From Chloroflexota bacterium (GTDB lineage Bacteria > Chloroflexota > Anaerolineae > Caldilineales > Caldilineaceae): a DNA stretch of 6,052 nucleotides. The first letter of the stretch is position 1, and each line of letters starts with the position of its first letter. Position numbers and translations under genes: made by a program. Below the pieces are notes generated by a model that did no database searches, was not told where the DNA came from, and saw nothing but the letters and a program-made list of their open reading frames with translations. The stretch is from positions 1 to 6,052 of the forward strand of contig QEUW01000441.1 of NCBI GenBank assembly GCA_003577005.1. Direction: 5' to 3'. Shown piece after piece: positions 4,954-6,052 of the stretch.

Positions 4954-5966
4954 CGCATCAACACCCCCGTGGGGTCGAATTGCCACGACTGGAGCACCTT
5001 CATGTAGTTGGCTCGCTCAAACGCGGCGGGGTCGGCTACATTCTGCTGGCTCATACTGCCCTGCATCTGGGCCACCGACTCGTATTCGTGTTCCGCCATC
5101 CAGCGTTGCATAGCGTTGACAATTTCAGCGATGCGATGAATGCCGTGGCGCAACAGCTCCGACGCCAGCAGCGTCACTTTTGCACCGGCCATCATCCCCT
5201 TGAGCACATCCTCGTGTGTATGGACACCGCTGGTGATGGCCAGGTCTGCCGGCACGCGGCCGTGGAGGATGGCAACCCAGCGCAAGGGCAGGCGCAGTTC
5301 GTGCTGGCTGCTCAACACCAGGTTGGGGACCACGGTCAGGTGTTCCAGGTCAAAGTCGGGTTGGTAGAAGCGGTTGAAGATGACCAGCCCGTCGGCGCCA
5401 GCTTCGGCTAACCGGTAGGCCATGTTGGCAAAGGAGCTGAAGTAGGGTCCCACCTTCACCGCCACCGGAATCGTCACATTGGCTTTCACAGCGCGCACCA
5501 CGTCCAGATACATCTGCTCCACTTCGGCGCCACTCCACATGGGGTCGGTGGCGACGTAGTAGATGTTGAGTTCGAGCGCATCAGCGCCGGCCTCTTGAAT
5601 ATAGCGGGCATACTCAACCCAGCCGCCGGGGGAAGCGCCATTGAGGCTGCCGATGATGGGGATATCCACCGCGGCCTTGGCGTTGCGGATCAACTCCAGG
5701 TACGCCTCAGGGCCGACGTTATAACTATCCATTTCAGGAAAGTAATTGAGCGCCTCGGCAAAGCTCTCGGTCCCATAGGTCAAGTAATGGTCGAGCAGAT
5801 GGCTCTCCCCCACAATCTGCTCCTCGAAGAGCGAATATAGGACGATGGCCGGCGCCCCCGCATCCTCCAACCGGCGGATGCCATCCAGACTCTGCGACAG
5901 GGGCGACGCCGACGGCACGACGGGGTGATTGAGGTTGAGGCCGAGGTAGGTGGTAGATAAGTCCAT
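4950..5966 (-). CDS. Dihydroorotate dehydrogenase-like FMN protein (probably not true PyrD)
   Basis: The 338 residues form a full-length TIM-barrel flavoprotein of the DHOD-like subgroup. Visible landmarks are LFEEQIVGE at 46-54, [15 protein letters not shown] at 102-116, [12 protein letters not shown] at 130-141, VAVKVGPYF at 168-176 (K171 an expected FMN contact), [11 protein letters not shown] at 194-204 and the phosphate-binding [14 protein letters not shown] at 243-256. The tail [20 protein letters not shown] (303-322) is typical of this subgroup. True class 1 enzymes have a catalytic cysteine just after the ELN strand, in SCPN; here the sequence is IYYVATD with no cysteine or serine, so ordinary dihydroorotate oxidation is doubtful. 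Relatives in other bacteria often sit next to nifJ (pyruvate:ferredoxin oxidoreductase), which is not seen here. GGAGAG lies 4 nt before the ATG at 5966. The 160-bp gap to usp suggests a separate transcript. Confidence 0.85.
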   Translation of the reverse strand: MDLSTTYLGLNLNHPVVPSASPLSQSLDGIRRLEDAGAPAIVLYSLFEEQIVGESHLLDHYLTYGTESFAEALNYFPEMDSYNVGPEAYLELIRNAKAAVDIPIIGSLNGASPGGWVEYARYIQEAGADALELNIYYVATDPMWSGAEVEQMYLDVVRAVKANVTIPVAVKVGPYFSSFANMAYRLAEAGADGLVIFNRFYQPDFDLEHLTVVPNLVLSSQHELRLPLRWVAILHGRVPADLAITSGVHTHEDVLKGMMAGAKVTLLASELLRHGIHRIAEIVNAMQRWMAEHEYESVAQMQGSMSQQNVADPAAFERANYMKVLQSWQFDPTGVLMR

Positions 5967-5983
5967 GGAACTCTCCTTTTTAA

Positions 5984-6018
5984 GTAGTAACCGGTAATCG
6001 ATAATCGGTAATTTGTAA
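5984..6018 (+). repeat. Degenerate 7-bp tandem repeat, five units, upstream of the DHOD-like gene
   Basis: GTAGTAA, CCGGTAA, TCGATAA, TCGGTAA and TTTGTAA follow without a gap; TAA ends every unit and GTAA ends four of the five. On the gene's strand this is a run of TTAC units in the 5' leader, ending 17 bp before the start codon and just beyond the ribosome site. Confidence 0.6.
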
Positions 6019-6039
6019 TGAAAAAGCGTCCACCTGCAA
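6012..6039 (-). promoter_or_regulatory. Very tentative promoter of the DHOD-like gene
   Basis: On the reverse strand TTGCAG (6039-6034) is followed after 16 bp by TACAAA (6017-6012), a three-of-six and a four-of-six match. The -10 falls in the first heptad unit. Upstream sequence ends at 6052, so a better promoter may lie outside the window. Confidence 0.2.
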
Positions 6040-6052
6040 GAGGTCCCAAATT

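Noticed and set aside
6031..6048. Hairpin upstream of the DHOD-like gene (ACCT, GCAAG loop, AGGT)
   Set aside because: The stem is only four base pairs and does not extend, so it is not distinguishable from chance.

Overview
The window looks like a stretch of a moderately GC-rich bacterial chromosome. By resemblance recalled from memory (not searched), the FmdE-like, DHOD-like and kinase proteins look most like those of Chloroflexota (Anaerolineae/Caldilineae). Degenerate 7-bp repeats between genes would fit that group, but cyanobacteria also carry such repeats. There are no rRNA, tRNA, transposase or CRISPR signals. Nothing marks the region as a mobile element.

Layout, left to right. Positions 1-1894 hold a leftward operon that reads, in transcription order, a universal stress protein (1894-1433), an aminoglycoside-phosphotransferase-fold kinase (1423-335) and an APS-kinase-like P-loop kinase (368-1, cut by the window edge). 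The genes are 9 bp apart and then overlap by 34 bp. A 311-bp divergent intergenic region (1895-2205) follows. It carries an 11-bp inverted repeat whose arms sit 70 and 73 bp from the two start codons. The only rightward gene (2206-2784) encodes an FmdE-family protein with a C-terminal zinc ribbon. It converges, with a 33-bp gap, on a second leftward cluster: a universal stress protein (4789-4286), a two-CBS-domain protein (4266-3832) and a predicted alpha/alpha-toroid protein of unknown function (3792-2818). A DHOD-like flavoprotein gene (5966-4950) lies upstream of that cluster and is flanked on both sides by degenerate heptad repeats.

How the parts may work together (inference). Two universal stress proteins, a CBS energy sensor and a pair of small-molecule-type kinases suggest a stress or energy-limitation module. 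The usp, aph-fold, P-loop-kinase order resembles the Mycobacterium tuberculosis DosR genes Rv2005c and Rv2004c, where the two kinase parts are fused. The usp plus CBS pairing resembles the DosR genes Rv2623/Rv2624c and Rv2626c. The FmdE-like and DHOD-like proteins add a metal or redox flavour, but no pathway can be read directly from the window.
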